From: Ectobius pallidus
Lineage: Eukaryota > Arthropoda > Insecta > Blattodea > Ectobiidae
Reading direction: 5' to 3'
DNA length: 64,000 nucleotides
Assembly: GCA_964059195.1 (NCBI GenBank)
Contig: CAXKWD010000006.1
Span: 7,990,530-8,054,529, forward strand
A model generated the notes under the pieces. It was given only the letters and a program-made list of their open reading frames with translations, made no database searches and was not told the DNA's origin. A program made the position numbers and the translations under genes. Below are positions 63,570-64,000 of this stretch, one piece after another (position 1 is the stretch's first letter; every line of letters begins with the position of its first letter).

Positions 63570-64000
63570 TCACAAGGTTTTCTTCAAAGGCCCATTAACA
63601 TTCGCCATAGTCCATGGAAACGGCGCCAGAGGATATCTGAACCCTTCCATCGTGTCAAGTTGTTGGTTTTCTGCAATATAGGTCATTTTGCTGAATAGAT
63701 TTCGATTGCACTGGAGGATTACTTCTTTGTTTCCATCCTTGGTTTTTTGCTCTTCTTTAGTCTACTAATCTTAAGACCCACTTTCTTAATACGTTTATGA
63801 AACCCTTCTCCTTTAGCTAGCCGAAACGTGAACTCTTAATAAGCTATTTGCCCTTGTTTTCCGAATCAATGTGATCAGAAGCTGTTGATTCAACAGTAGG
63901 CAAATGTACAATATCTTAAGGGTTAGGATCGAAGTGGTTTGTCCACTCGTCTAGAAGGTCAGTGAGAGTTGTCACGTCTTTCTCATCTCTAAGTGTCCTT
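63570..64000 (-). pseudogene. 5' part of the uncharacterised transposon-associated gene
   Basis: The minus strand carries LQCNRNLFSKMTYIAENQQL and YPLAPFPWTMANVNGPLKKT at 63590-63720, and DEKDVTTLTDLLDEWTNHFD near 63960. I recall these blocks from the N-terminal half of the family whose C-terminal half is at 52079-52795. Several stops are present, so it is a relic. Confidence 0.5.

Overview
This is eukaryotic, repeat-rich, AT-rich DNA, most likely from an arthropod and probably a non-dipteran insect with a large genome. The evidence is spliced genes, very short-period AT microsatellites, several LINE families, hAT and Harbinger DNA transposons, tRNA-derived SINEs, a Ty3/Gypsy element, a Maverick/Polinton, and the scattered 'taggcctac/t' motif. 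The species cannot be named from the sequence. The only clear host gene is the first coding exon of casein kinase I alpha (4917-5042, minus strand). Its intron would occupy most of 1-4916, and the rest of the gene lies outside the window.

Layout. 1-10 kb: the CK1-alpha exon and promoter, a LINE fragment, two hAT-type MITEs with 8-bp target duplications (6538-7354; 8961-9497), and a 594-bp repeat that recurs inverted at 36.2-36.8 kb. 10.0-13.9 kb: a decayed PIF/Harbinger element with a LINE inside it. 13.9-41.1 kb: one APE-type LINE ('LINE X', minus strand) that has been split by three hAT-type insertions. Each insertion is bracketed by a perfect 8-bp duplication, and the LINE reading frame is continuous once they are removed. 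The largest insertion (14285-36781, 22.5 kb) contains an almost complete Maverick/Polinton.

The Maverick (about 15.8-34.7 kb) has three gene blocks. The left block (minus strand) holds the chromodomain integrase, a conserved Maverick protein with one nonsense codon, two fibre-like paralogues and a frameshifted packaging ATPase. Outside it on the plus strand is a three-exon proline-rich gene. The middle block (plus strand) holds a PLA2-domain protein, the cysteine protease, a penton-like protein, a 54-aa basic protein, the major capsid protein and a conserved 164-aa protein. The right block (minus strand) holds a Cys-rich protein, a putative OB-fold ssDNA-binding protein, a gene of unknown function and the zinc-finger/OTU-like/PolB replication protein. 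Between ATPase and PLA2 sits a complete tRNA-Leu(UAA) gene with a pol III terminator. Integrase and the virion structural genes are intact, whereas PolB, ATPase and protease carry several lesions. The protease is also split by a 2.86-kb TG...CA insertion that looks like a solo LTR. The element is therefore a dead provirus-like copy.

41-52 kb is a mosaic of LINEs, hAT elements (42315-43402; 49699-50890 with transposase remains), a foldback element containing a LINE, an almost perfect 96-bp palindrome and a SINE with a 14-bp target duplication. 52.9-63.0 kb is a very young Ty3/Gypsy element with two near-identical 2.43-kb LTRs. Its gag-pro and pol lie in one frame, separated by a single TAA, and it has interrupted fragments of an uncharacterised transposon-associated gene present on both sides.
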